Part shown: positions 1-7,803 of the stretch, piece after piece
How the letters are laid out: the number at the start of each line of letters is the position of its first letter
How positions within the stretch are numbered: the stretch's first letter is position 1
Source: CAYWFP01 sp964457365
GTDB lineage: Bacteria; Planctomycetota; SZUA-567
Assembly (NCBI GenBank): GCA_964457365.1
Contig: CAYWFP010000006.1
Location: 1 to 64,000, forward strand
DNA: 64,000 bases
Reading direction: 5' to 3'
Position numbers and translations under genes: made by a program
Notes under the pieces: generated by a model
Database searches by the model: none
What the model was told of the DNA's origin: nothing
Seen by the model: only the letters and a program-made list of their open reading frames with translations

Positions 1-130
1 ATGCGATTGGCAGCTCTGTCAGGTTCCAGAAGGAGCCGGGGCAGTCAATCAAGGCCTACGGGAGCCATGCGCCCGAGTCGTCGGCGTGAAAGCGCAACCG
101 CCCGAAGCCGGAACGGCGTTCGCGGACAGG

Positions 131-1573
131 CTACTCCGGATCGGTCACCGTGCCCGGCCAGCGCGCTACCGGCACCGAGGAGTGCAGCAGCTTGCAGAGC
201 CGCAGATCGGTCTTCTCCAGCCGCTCGGCGAATTCCGCGAAATCGACTCGACGGTCGGAGTGCCAGAGCCGCTCGCTCATCGCCGGCAAGCGCTCGCGCA
301 AGGACGGCAGCTCCTCCCGGTCGGCCTGCCCCCAGGTGCACATCTGCGCACCCAGCATATCCGGCGTCGGGGCCACCTCGATGCCATTGCCGCGCGCGGC
401 GGATTTGGGGAACGCGTTCTCCCAGCGGTACTTGTGCCAGCGGAGGATGCGCCGCGCCGGCCAGTTGTGCGCCCAGCCGCAGACATACAGCGGCCGCCAT
501 GAGGTGTTGATCACGCGGTAGCCCGCCTGCAGCAGCTTGTCGGCGGTGTAGTAATCCGACTCGAAGACCATGAGGATCAAGTCGTGAGGGATCTGCACCT
601 TGCCGCCGGGGCGGAATCCCTCCCAGGCGATGGTTTCCCGGCCCTGCGCCCGGACGAAGCCGTGCAGCCGGACGATGAAGCTGCGGTACAACTCCGCCGG
701 ATCGTCATAACCCATCCGCTTCAGCGCCTTGCGGCAATAGCGGCAGTCGCGCCACGCCGTCTGCTGCGTCTCGTCCGCGCCGATGTGGATGTAAGGCGAG
801 TCCGGGAAGGCCTCGGCAATCTCGCCGATCAGCGTCTCCATGACCGTGAAGGTACTCTCCCGTCCCGGGCAGATGTCGGCCTTGCCCAAGGGCTTGCAGC
901 CCACCTTGCTCTCGAGCGCCCGGTTGAGCGACCACGCGTGGCCCGGCACGTCCAGCTCCGGCAGCAACGTCACGCCGCGCGCGCGGGCGAACGCGGTCAA
1001 TTCGTCGATCTCCGCGCGCGCGTAATGCCGCCCCTTGGTCGGCAATTGCGGGTAGGCCGCGCTGGGGAACGTGAAGGACTCGTTGTCGGTCAGATGCAGG
1101 TGCAGGTAGTTGATCCTGTACCAGCGGCATAGCACGATCAATCGCTTCAGCGTCGCCACCTCGTGCCACTGCCGCGCCAGATCGATCATCAGGCCGCGGT
1201 AGCCGGTCTGCGGCTTGTCGTGAATGCGCACACCAGAGATACGCGTTTTCCGGCGCTCTTCGCCGAAGAGCTGCAGCATCGTCGCCGTGCCGCGCGCCAC
1301 CGCCGCCGCGTCGCGTCCGCGCACTTCGACCGTATCGCCCGCCGCGAGTTGGTATTCCTCCGCACCGAGCGTTTTGTCCAATGCCAGCACGATATCCCCT
1401 TTGACCGGCGTACCGCCACCGGTCTTCGGCTGCACCGTGGTGATCGTCCGCAACTCCAACGCCAACGCTTCGGCATGAGCGGCGAGCGCCTTGCTCCGAT
1501 AGCGGATGCGGCTCTTCGGTGTCAGTTCGTAATGCCCCCTGGCGCGTTTGACCGATCGTGGATACGGGATCAT
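131..1573 (-). CDS. GH20 beta-N-acetylhexosaminidase
   Basis: A 480-residue glycoside hydrolase family 20 enzyme, expected to release terminal beta-linked GlcNAc or GalNAc. An N-terminal GH20b-like domain (about residues 1-120) precedes a TIM barrel with the motifs NYLHLHLTDNESF (about 155-167) and ELDVPGHA (about 206-213). The catalytic pair is D267-E268 in HIGADE; in this family the Asp orients the substrate acetamido group and the Glu is the acid/base. There is no obvious signal peptide, so a cytoplasmic role is likely. Its ATG overlaps the TGA of the upstream beta-mannosidase (ATGA, 1570-1573), so the two are translationally coupled. It is the last gene of a five-gene sugar operon. The 130 bases downstream hold no gene or clear terminator. 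Confidence 0.93.
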   Translation of the reverse strand: MIPYPRSVKRARGHYELTPKSRIRYRSKALAAHAEALALELRTITTVQPKTGGGTPVKGDIVLALDKTLGAEEYQLAAGDTVEVRGRDAAAVARGTATMLQLFGEERRKTRISGVRIHDKPQTGYRGLMIDLARQWHEVATLKRLIVLCRWYRINYLHLHLTDNESFTFPSAAYPQLPTKGRHYARAEIDELTAFARARGVTLLPELDVPGHAWSLNRALESKVGCKPLGKADICPGRESTFTVMETLIGEIAEAFPDSPYIHIGADETQQTAWRDCRYCRKALKRMGYDDPAELYRSFIVRLHGFVRAQGRETIAWEGFRPGGKVQIPHDLILMVFESDYYTADKLLQAGYRVINTSWRPLYVCGWAHNWPARRILRWHKYRWENAFPKSAARGNGIEVAPTPDMLGAQMCTWGQADREELPSLRERLPAMSERLWHSDRRVDFAEFAERLEKTDLRLCKLLHSSVPVARWPGTVTDPE

Positions 1574-4086
1574 CGTTCGTCCTTCGTCTCGGCCGCCTCA
1601 ACCCCGGCGGCGGTGTCGAAGAGGCTGAAGAGCTTCAAGTCTTCGCCGAGTTCTCGCGGGGCCTCCGGCTGCAGCGCACGGAGCGTGATCTCGCGCGGAC
1701 TTCCGGGCAGGAGGTGGAAGAAGTTGTCGCTGCCGATCAGAGCGACCGTCTCGTGCGTGAACCAGACGTAGAACGCCGGCTTGTCGCTGCATACGTGCAG
1801 GCGCCAGCGATTCTCGCCCGTCGGCTCGATCCGCCACGTCAGCCCCGGCCGCGGCAGGTCCATCTCCTTGAAGTACGCCAGCGGCACCACCGTTTCGGTC
1901 ACAACCTCGTCCGCCTCGCCACGCGTCAGCTTCGCCGCCAGTAACGCCTCCCGTGGCGCCCGCCCGCCGAGGTGCTCCGGCAGCGCGATCTTCCCCAGCG
2001 GCACGCTGCCGAGCGCTGGCGCGGCCGCCCCGCGTTCCCCGGCGGCCAGCGTTTCGCCCGCCAGCGTCAGCACCGTCCAGTGCGCGGCCCCCGTGATGGC
2101 CTCGCGCGTATCGTTGTTCAGGTGCAGTTCGCAGGCACGGCGGCCGGCATGGTAACGCCCCGAGAGCAGCACCGGCGCGAACGCCTGCTTGACCGCGTAG
2201 TGCGGCGCCTTCCAGCGGCCGTCGAGGTCGACGGTGGAGTTGGTGGAACCGTACCAGACGTCGTTGAGCATCCAGTGCATCGCGCCCATGCACCGCGGCT
2301 GCTGGCGGCGGAAATGCTCGATGGTCATTTGCAGGAAGTAGGCGTGATAAATCTGCGTCATCCATACCTGCAGCGCAAAGTCCGTCGGCAGTTTGAAATA
2401 GGCTTCCAGCGTCGGGTGCAGCGTGCTGGTGCCGCCGCGCTCGTGCCAGGCGATGATGTCGCTGTCCAGTGCCCGGTCCTCGGGCGCGGTGAAGAGCTCG
2501 ACCACCCGCGGCGCGGGCAGGGACGACAAGCCGAACTCGCTGACGAAACGGTGCCGGTAGTCGAAATACGTCTCGATCGCCGCGCCGCCGAGCATCACGC
2601 CCCAGAGGTGCGCGTCGCCCGCAGCGGGATGGTTCGAGACCTTCCGGTCGCCCAGGGGCGTATGCGGGCTGCCCGGCCAGTAGGGCGTCTGCGGATCGTG
2701 CGCGGCGACGATTCCGGCGAGGAACGAATCGAAGAACTCGGTATAGGCGGCCGCGGGCATCGTCTCCTCGGTCCAGCTCTCGCCGATCAGCGCCCACTCC
2801 TTGTCCCAGCCGAGTTCGAGTTCGTTGTTGCCGCACCAGAGCGCCAGGCACGAATGATGCCGCAGCCGCTTGACCGCGTCCGTTACCTCGGCGCGGACAT
2901 TCTCGCGGAACGCCGACTCGTCCAGCGGATACCCCGCGCAGGCGAACAAGAAGTCCTGCCAGACCAGCAGACCCAACTCGTCGCAGACGTCGTAAAAGGT
3001 ATCGTCCTGGTAGATTCCCCCGCCCCAGACGCGCAGCATGTTCGCGTGGCCCTCCGCGGCGCTGCCGAGGACATGGCGGTGCCTGGCCTCCGTCGCGCGG
3101 CCGGTGTACGGGTCGTAGGGAATCACGTTGACGCCCTTGGCGAAGAAGCGCGCGCCGTTGACCTCGAAGAGGAAGGATTCGCCCGCCTCGTCGCGCTCGC
3201 GTACCAGCCGCAGCGTCCGCAGTCCCACGCGCTTGCAACAGGTGTCCAGCACCGCGCCGGCTTCGTCGCGCAGCGTCAGCGTGAGCGCATACAACGGCTG
3301 CGCCCCGAGCCCGTTGGGCCACCAGAGCCGCGGATCGGCGACAACAAATTCCGCCTTCGTCGACGCGGCGCCGAGGGTCTGCGTCTGCTCGTTTCCGGCC
3401 GGATCGCGGAGCGTGACCGCCAGCGAAAGCCCTGCCGGATTCCCCGCCAGATCGGGGTGGATGTCCAGATAAACCATCCCGGCTTCGTGCTGTTGCCGGA
3501 TGCGCATCTCCTCGATCCGTGCGCGGCTCCAGCCGACCAGCCGCAGCGGCCGCCAGATGCCGCAACCGGCGAGCTTCGGCCCCCAGTCCCAGCCGAAGTT
3601 GCAGTGCATCTTGCGGATGTGCCCGATACCGGTATAGATGTGATCCACCGGCCAGCCCGGCGAGACGCGCCGCGCCTGCCGCTCGTCCACCCAGGTCTTC
3701 GGCGCGCGAAAGGCGATCGAGAGCTCGTTCTCTCCCGCCCGCAGAAGCGGCTTGACCGGAAAGCGCCAGTGGCGGTGCATGTTCTCCGTTGACGCTACCT
3801 CGCGGCCGTTGAGCGTGATGGTGGCAATGGTGTCCAGGCCGTCGCAGACCAGGTCCACCTCATCCTCGGCGAGAAGGTCCGCGTCGATCTCGAAGGAACG
3901 GGAGTAGACCCAGTCGGTCTTTCCCACCCACTGCGTCTCCTTCTCGTTGTCGCGGTAGAACGGATCGGGAATCCTCCCCGCCGCGCGCAGGTCCGCGAAG
4001 ACGTGCCCCGGAACCGTCGCCGGCAGCGCCTCCTCGCTCCCGGCCGCGCGCAAAGTCCAGGTGCCGCCCAGGTCGATCGTCTGCAT
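1570..4086 (-). CDS. GH2 beta-mannosidase
   Basis: An 838-residue enzyme of the GH2 beta-mannosidase group, which hydrolyses terminal beta-D-mannosyl residues. A jelly-roll N-terminal domain (about 1-180, with YRDNE and WVYSR) is followed by immunoglobulin-like domains and a TIM barrel. The acid/base Glu lies in CGNNELE and the nucleophile Glu in SEFGLSSLP. The length matches family members. No signal peptide is visible. It lies 25 bp downstream of the UroD-like gene and overlaps the GH20 gene by 4 bp. A mannosidase beside a hexosaminidase fits degradation of Man-beta-GlcNAc linkages, as in N-glycan cores or related polymers. That substrate is an inference. Confidence 0.92.
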   Translation of the reverse strand: MQTIDLGGTWTLRAAGSEEALPATVPGHVFADLRAAGRIPDPFYRDNEKETQWVGKTDWVYSRSFEIDADLLAEDEVDLVCDGLDTIATITLNGREVASTENMHRHWRFPVKPLLRAGENELSIAFRAPKTWVDERQARRVSPGWPVDHIYTGIGHIRKMHCNFGWDWGPKLAGCGIWRPLRLVGWSRARIEEMRIRQQHEAGMVYLDIHPDLAGNPAGLSLAVTLRDPAGNEQTQTLGAASTKAEFVVADPRLWWPNGLGAQPLYALTLTLRDEAGAVLDTCCKRVGLRTLRLVRERDEAGESFLFEVNGARFFAKGVNVIPYDPYTGRATEARHRHVLGSAAEGHANMLRVWGGGIYQDDTFYDVCDELGLLVWQDFLFACAGYPLDESAFRENVRAEVTDAVKRLRHHSCLALWCGNNELELGWDKEWALIGESWTEETMPAAAYTEFFDSFLAGIVAAHDPQTPYWPGSPHTPLGDRKVSNHPAAGDAHLWGVMLGGAAIETYFDYRHRFVSEFGLSSLPAPRVVELFTAPEDRALDSDIIAWHERGGTSTLHPTLEAYFKLPTDFALQVWMTQIYHAYFLQMTIEHFRRQQPRCMGAMHWMLNDVWYGSTNSTVDLDGRWKAPHYAVKQAFAPVLLSGRYHAGRRACELHLNNDTREAITGAAHWTVLTLAGETLAAGERGAAAPALGSVPLGKIALPEHLGGRAPREALLAAKLTRGEADEVVTETVVPLAYFKEMDLPRPGLTWRIEPTGENRWRLHVCSDKPAFYVWFTHETVALIGSDNFFHLLPGSPREITLRALQPEAPRELGEDLKLFSLFDTAAGVEAAETKDER

Positions 4087-4111
4087 GGGATATCCTTGTC
4101 CAGAAACCCGC

Positions 4112-5071
4112 TCAGCGCGTCGCCGGCAGTGCCGCGAACGCCTCGGCGCAGGCGCGGTAGTTATCCGGCGGCATGCCGACGCTGCCGTACTCCTCGACGT
4201 AACCGATGAAGCCGCCGTCGTCCGCGGCGAGCTCGCCGTGCAACCGCCGGACCTCCCGGTGGATCTCCTCCACCGTACCGCTGATCGAAACGGTCTGGTA
4301 ACTCGCCGGGACCAGAAAACACTGCTCGCCGCGCAACGCCTCGCCGACCTCGGCGGTGTCGACGGAGTTGGGCTGCGACAGGTTCATCACGTCGACGCCG
4401 GCTTCGTGCAGGTCGGCGACGATATCGGTGACGTTGCCGCAGGAGTGGAACCAGACGTCCAGCCCGAGTTCGTGCGCCAGGTCGAATTGCGCGGCGTAAC
4501 GCGGCTTGAACAGGTCCCGCCAGAGCGCCGGCGAGATGATCAGCCCCTGCTGCGTGCCCCAGTCGTCCCAGAAGATGGCGCCGTCGAATCCGGCCTCCGC
4601 CGCGAGGCGGAGAAGGTCGCACTCGAAGGCGAAGATCCGGTCGAGCAGGGCCTCGGCCCGCTCGCGCTCGGCGAGGAAGTCGACCATGCTCTCCTCGAAA
4701 CCGCGCAGGAACGTGTAGCAGGTGAAACCGGTGAGGCCGACGTTGGCCAGCGTGTAGTAGCCCTTCGCCTCGCGCAGAAAGTCTTCGGCGCCGGCCAGGC
4801 GTTTCCGCGGCTGCAATGCGGGAAAGACGTAGCCCTCCAGATCCTCCCACTCCGGGATCACCGCGCCGGTGGGCTGGCCCATCGTGCCGTCGTCCATCGT
4901 CTCCCAGGTATAGCCCCACTCGCTGCGCCGCCCCTCGCCCAGCGTAAGGCCGTGCATGAGGATATCCCCCTCGCGCTGGTCCTGGTTGAAGAACCAGATC
5001 GGCACGCGCGACGGCTTCTCGAAGCGGATCGCGGCCCGCACGACTTCACGCTTCGTCGGCATCCCGTTCAT
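4112..5071 (-). CDS. Uroporphyrinogen decarboxylase (URO-D/MtaA)-family protein
   Basis: A 319-residue member of the URO-D superfamily, which includes uroporphyrinogen decarboxylase and corrinoid/CoM methyltransferases such as MtaA. Visible features are an N-terminal MPTKREVVRAAIRFE segment, FWDDWGTQQG in the middle, and FHSCGNV, which resembles the zinc-binding His-x-Cys region of the methyltransferase branch. Homologues are common in sugar operons of PVC-group bacteria, where their reaction is unclear; a heme role is unlikely here. The frame stays open far upstream, but the ATG at 5071 overlaps the TGA of the SIS gene and is chosen. An in-frame ATG nine bases downstream is an alternative. 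Confidence 0.85.
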   Translation of the reverse strand: MNGMPTKREVVRAAIRFEKPSRVPIWFFNQDQREGDILMHGLTLGEGRRSEWGYTWETMDDGTMGQPTGAVIPEWEDLEGYVFPALQPRKRLAGAEDFLREAKGYYTLANVGLTGFTCYTFLRGFEESMVDFLAERERAEALLDRIFAFECDLLRLAAEAGFDGAIFWDDWGTQQGLIISPALWRDLFKPRYAAQFDLAHELGLDVWFHSCGNVTDIVADLHEAGVDVMNLSQPNSVDTAEVGEALRGEQCFLVPASYQTVSISGTVEEIHREVRRLHGELAADDGGFIGYVEEYGSVGMPPDNYRACAEAFAALPATR

Positions 5072-5700
5072 TCCGTCGTCCCCGTATCCCCGCCGGCGAA
5101 GAAGGCGTCCTCGAGCATGAGGCAGAGGCAGTGGTAGATCGGCAGGTGCAGCTCCTGCACCCGCAGCGTCTGCCGCTCGGGTACGCGAACGACCACGTCG
5201 GCCAGCCTCGCCAACTCGCCCCCGTCCTCGCCGGTCAAGGCCAGCACCGGCATCCTCTTCGCCCTGGCCACCTCGGCCGCGCGGCAGACGTTGCGCGCGT
5301 TGCCGGAGGTGCTCATGCCCACCAGCGCGTCGCCCTCTTCCCCGAGCGCGAAGACCAGTTGCGCGTAGACCAGCTCCGCGTCGACGTCGTTGGCGAAGGC
5401 CGTGCCGGCGCTGAGGAACGACGTCAGCGGAATCGCGGGCAATCCCAACTGCAGCTTCTTGCAGAGATCCGTCGGCAGCCTCCCCGTCCACTCCCCGCCC
5501 GGCGGGCGCGGGCGGACGAAACCTTTCAGCAATTCCCCCGACCAGTGCTCCGCGTCGGCGGCGGATCCGCCGTTGCCGCACAAGAGACACTTCCGCTTCG
5601 CCGCGAACGTGCCGCGTAGCAGGTCGAACGCCGCCCGGATCGTTTCGCCGCACGGCGCCAGCGCCGGATAACGCGCCAGCAGTTCCTGCGGGTGGTTCAT
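5068..5700 (-). CDS. SIS-domain sugar-phosphate isomerase (GmhA/DiaA-like)
   Basis: A 210-residue single SIS-domain protein, similar to phosphoheptose isomerase (GmhA) and DiaA. The phosphosugar-binding signature LLCGNGGSAADAEHWSGEL lies near residues 39-57, and GMSTSGNARNV forms the second sugar-phosphate loop. The sequence includes the FVRPRPP and LTSFLSAGTAFANDVD segments seen in GmhA-type proteins. It overlaps the ROK gene upstream and the UroD-like gene downstream by 4 bp each, so all three are probably made in step. In this setting it could isomerise or bind the sugar phosphate made by the ROK kinase rather than make heptose. That role is inferred. Confidence 0.88.
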   Translation of the reverse strand: MNHPQELLARYPALAPCGETIRAAFDLLRGTFAAKRKCLLCGNGGSAADAEHWSGELLKGFVRPRPPGGEWTGRLPTDLCKKLQLGLPAIPLTSFLSAGTAFANDVDAELVYAQLVFALGEEGDALVGMSTSGNARNVCRAAEVARAKRMPVLALTGEDGGELARLADVVVRVPERQTLRVQELHLPIYHCLCLMLEDAFFAGGDTGTTE

Positions 5701-6632
5701 CGCCACACTCCTTCCCGGTACATCGCCGCGGCCACCGCCGCGTAGTTGCCGATCGTCTCGCCCAGCGCGTGGGGCACGATCCGGCACGCCGCCACCGACG
5801 GCGCCAGCGCCTCCCGTTGCAGGGTCTCCCTCATCATCGGTTCGAGAAATTCGCGCGCGCGAGAGAACATGCTGCCCAGGACGATCAGCTCCGGATTCAG
5901 CACATCCACGAGAATCGCCATCGCCCGCCCCAGGTAGCGGCCGCTCTCGGCCAGAATCTCCCGGGCTTCGGCATCTCCCGCCCGCGCGGCCGCGACCACG
6001 TCCCTGGCCGTGCACGTCTCCGGCGCGTCGGTGTAAAACGCCGCCGCGCCCGCTTCCAGGCGTTGGCGCGCGAGCCGCCCGATACCGCCGCCGCTGCACC
6101 AGCCCTCGACCGAACCGGCTTTGTCGAAACCGACCGGGCCGTCCGCGGTGAGACGGACGTGGCCGATCTCGCCGGCGCCGCCGGTGGCGCCCTCGATCAG
6201 TCGCCCGTCGAGGATCAGCCCGGCGCCGAAGCCGGTGCCGTGGGTGCAGAAGATCACGTTGTGCGCGCCCCGCCCCGCGCCGAAGCGCCACTCCGCCAGC
6301 GCGCCGGCGTCGGCGTCGTTCATCAGGTAGGCCGTCCCGCCGAAACGTTCGCGCAGAAGACGGCAGATCGGTACTTCGTCCCACCCCGGCAGGTTCGGCG
6401 GCGAGAGAATCAGCCCGCGCCCGGCGTCCAGCGGCCCGCCGCAGGAAATGCCGAAGACCGGCTCGTCCCCCGGATTCAGCGACGCGATCCCGTCCTCGAT
6501 GCGCGCGAGCGTCTCCGCGCGGGTGGTCGTGGCGAAGCGCGCGACCTCCTCGACGCGATCTCCCTCGAGCCGGCCGAGCGCGCACTTGGTGCCGCCGATA
6601 TCGATTCCGAGGATCGTCGTCGGTGTGGTCAA
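5697..6632 (-). CDS. ROK-family sugar kinase
   Basis: A 311-residue ROK-family protein beginning with a phosphate-binding motif (LGIDIGGTKCALG). The frame continues upstream, but a TTG at 6632 has a GAAGGA Shine-Dalgarno nine bases before it and sits right before the conserved N-terminus. No helix-turn-helix precedes the kinase fold, so it is a kinase, not a ROK repressor. The usual CxCGxxGCxE zinc motif is missing: the matching stretch reads EGWCSGGGIG. The substrate is probably a hexose or N-acetylhexosamine released by the downstream glycosidases. It is the first gene of the operon, with a promoter-like site at 6666-6693. Confidence 0.87.
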   Translation of the reverse strand: MTTPTTILGIDIGGTKCALGRLEGDRVEEVARFATTTRAETLARIEDGIASLNPGDEPVFGISCGGPLDAGRGLILSPPNLPGWDEVPICRLLRERFGGTAYLMNDADAGALAEWRFGAGRGAHNVIFCTHGTGFGAGLILDGRLIEGATGGAGEIGHVRLTADGPVGFDKAGSVEGWCSGGGIGRLARQRLEAGAAAFYTDAPETCTARDVVAAARAGDAEAREILAESGRYLGRAMAILVDVLNPELIVLGSMFSRAREFLEPMMRETLQREALAPSVAACRIVPHALGETIGNYAAVAAAMYREGVWR

Positions 6633-6665
6633 GAGCCTTGGTCCTTCGCGTTTCGTCGTTCGTGC

Positions 6666-6693
6666 AGTGTATTGGCATCGCCCCCGCGTGCAA
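6666..6693 (-). promoter_or_regulatory. Sigma70-type promoter for the sugar operon
   Basis: On the minus strand, TTGCAC (6693-6688) and TACACT (6671-6666) are separated by 16 bases, 34 bases ahead of the ROK start codon. Each hexamer matches four or five of six consensus positions. It lies back to back with the dus promoter, 27 bases away. Confidence 0.5.
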
Positions 6694-6720
6694 GCGATTT
6701 CGCCGCAGAATCTCGCCCTC

Positions 6721-6749
6721 TTGCATCGCGTTGCGCGCCGCCGTATGCT
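6721..6749 (+). promoter_or_regulatory. Sigma70-type promoter for dus
   Basis: TTGCAT (6721-6726), a 17-base spacer and TATGCT (6744-6749), 28 bases ahead of the dus ATG. Spacing and position are right; the hexamers are moderate matches. Confidence 0.45.
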
Positions 6750-6777
6750 GGAGAGTCCGGATCCCGGAGCCGCATAC

Positions 6778-7803
6778 ATGAGCGAATGGCTGCAACCGCT
6801 GACTATCGGCAACCTGGCGCTGGAGAACAATCTTCTCCAGGCCCCGCTGGCGGGCTATTCCTCCGCGTCGTTCCGCCTGCTCTGCTGGCGGCTCGGCCGG
6901 CCGGGATTGCTGGCGAGCGAGATGATCTCCGCCAAGGCGCTGGCCATGGACGCCCCGCGGCAGGAAGCCTACCTCGCACGCGACCCGGAGGAGGGACCGG
7001 TCGCCTACCAGCTCTGGGGCCGCGAGCCCGACGCGGTCGAGACCGCCGCGCGCATCGCCACCGACCGCGGCGCGGCGATGATCGACTTGAACTGCGGCTG
7101 CCCGGTGCGCAAGGTGCGCGCCGCCGGCGCGGGTTCGAAGCTGATGGAGGAGCCGCGGCTGATCGGCCGGCTCGTCGCGGCGATGAAGCGCGGCGCCGGC
7201 GTGCCCGTCAGCGTCAAGATCCGCATCGGCCCCTCCGCGGACCGGGTCAACGCCGCCGAGGTCGCCCGCATCGTCGAGGCCGAGGGCGCGGCGCTGCTGA
7301 CCGTCCACGGCCGCCACGCACGCGAGAGCTACGCCACGCCGGTCCGGCTCGAACGCATCGCCGAGGTGGTCGACGCCGTTTCCGTCCCGGTCGTCGGCAA
7401 CGGGGATGTCAGGGACGGCGCCTCGGCCGCGCGCATGTTCCGGGAGACCGGCTGCGCCGGCGCGATGGTCGCCCGCGGCTGCATGGGCGATCCGTGGGTC
7501 TTCGCCAGAATCCGCGTCGAACTCGCCGGCGGCGTCTTCGTCCCGCCCGCACCGGCGACGGTCGGCGAGGTGCTGCTGGAGCACTACGACCGGCTGGCCG
7601 CGCTGATGGATCCCGCGCGCGCCATCCGCCACGCGCGCAAGCTCGGCGCCTTCTACTCGCGCGGCATCCGCGGCAGCAAGGAGTTCCGCGCCAAGCTCAA
7701 CCACTGCCACAATCGCGACAACCTCGCGGAGCTGATCGAAATCACCTTCGGCACCGGCCGGGACGCTCTATTTCCGCTGGAACGGGAGGCCCGCCGTGCC
7801 TGA
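6778..7803 (+). CDS. dus: tRNA-dihydrouridine synthase
   Basis: A 341-residue FMN-dependent enzyme that reduces uridine to dihydrouridine in tRNA loops. The FMN-binding start QAPLAGYSS (about 21-29) and the active-site motif DLNCGCPVRKV are present; the Cys in CGCP is the proton donor. HGRHARE and GNGDVRD are further family blocks, and an RxxRKLGAFYSRGI helix closes the protein. ATG 6778 is chosen over an upstream ATG at 6745 because CGGAG lies eight bases before it. It overlaps the next gene by 8 bp. Which Dus subfamily it belongs to cannot be settled by eye. Confidence 0.92.
   Translation: MSEWLQPLTIGNLALENNLLQAPLAGYSSASFRLLCWRLGRPGLLASEMISAKALAMDAPRQEAYLARDPEEGPVAYQLWGREPDAVETAARIATDRGAAMIDLNCGCPVRKVRAAGAGSKLMEEPRLIGRLVAAMKRGAGVPVSVKIRIGPSADRVNAAEVARIVEAEGAALLTVHGRHARESYATPVRLERIAEVVDAVSVPVVGNGDVRDGASAARMFRETGCAGAMVARGCMGDPWVFARIRVELAGGVFVPPAPATVGEVLLEHYDRLAALMDPARAIRHARKLGAFYSRGIRGSKEFRAKLNHCHNRDNLAELIEITFGTGRDALFPLEREARRA

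Noticed and set aside
4112..5653. Extended 513-residue version of the UroD-like protein
   Set aside because: The extra N-terminus overlaps the SIS gene and is Arg-rich junk. The start at 5071 is coupled to the SIS stop.
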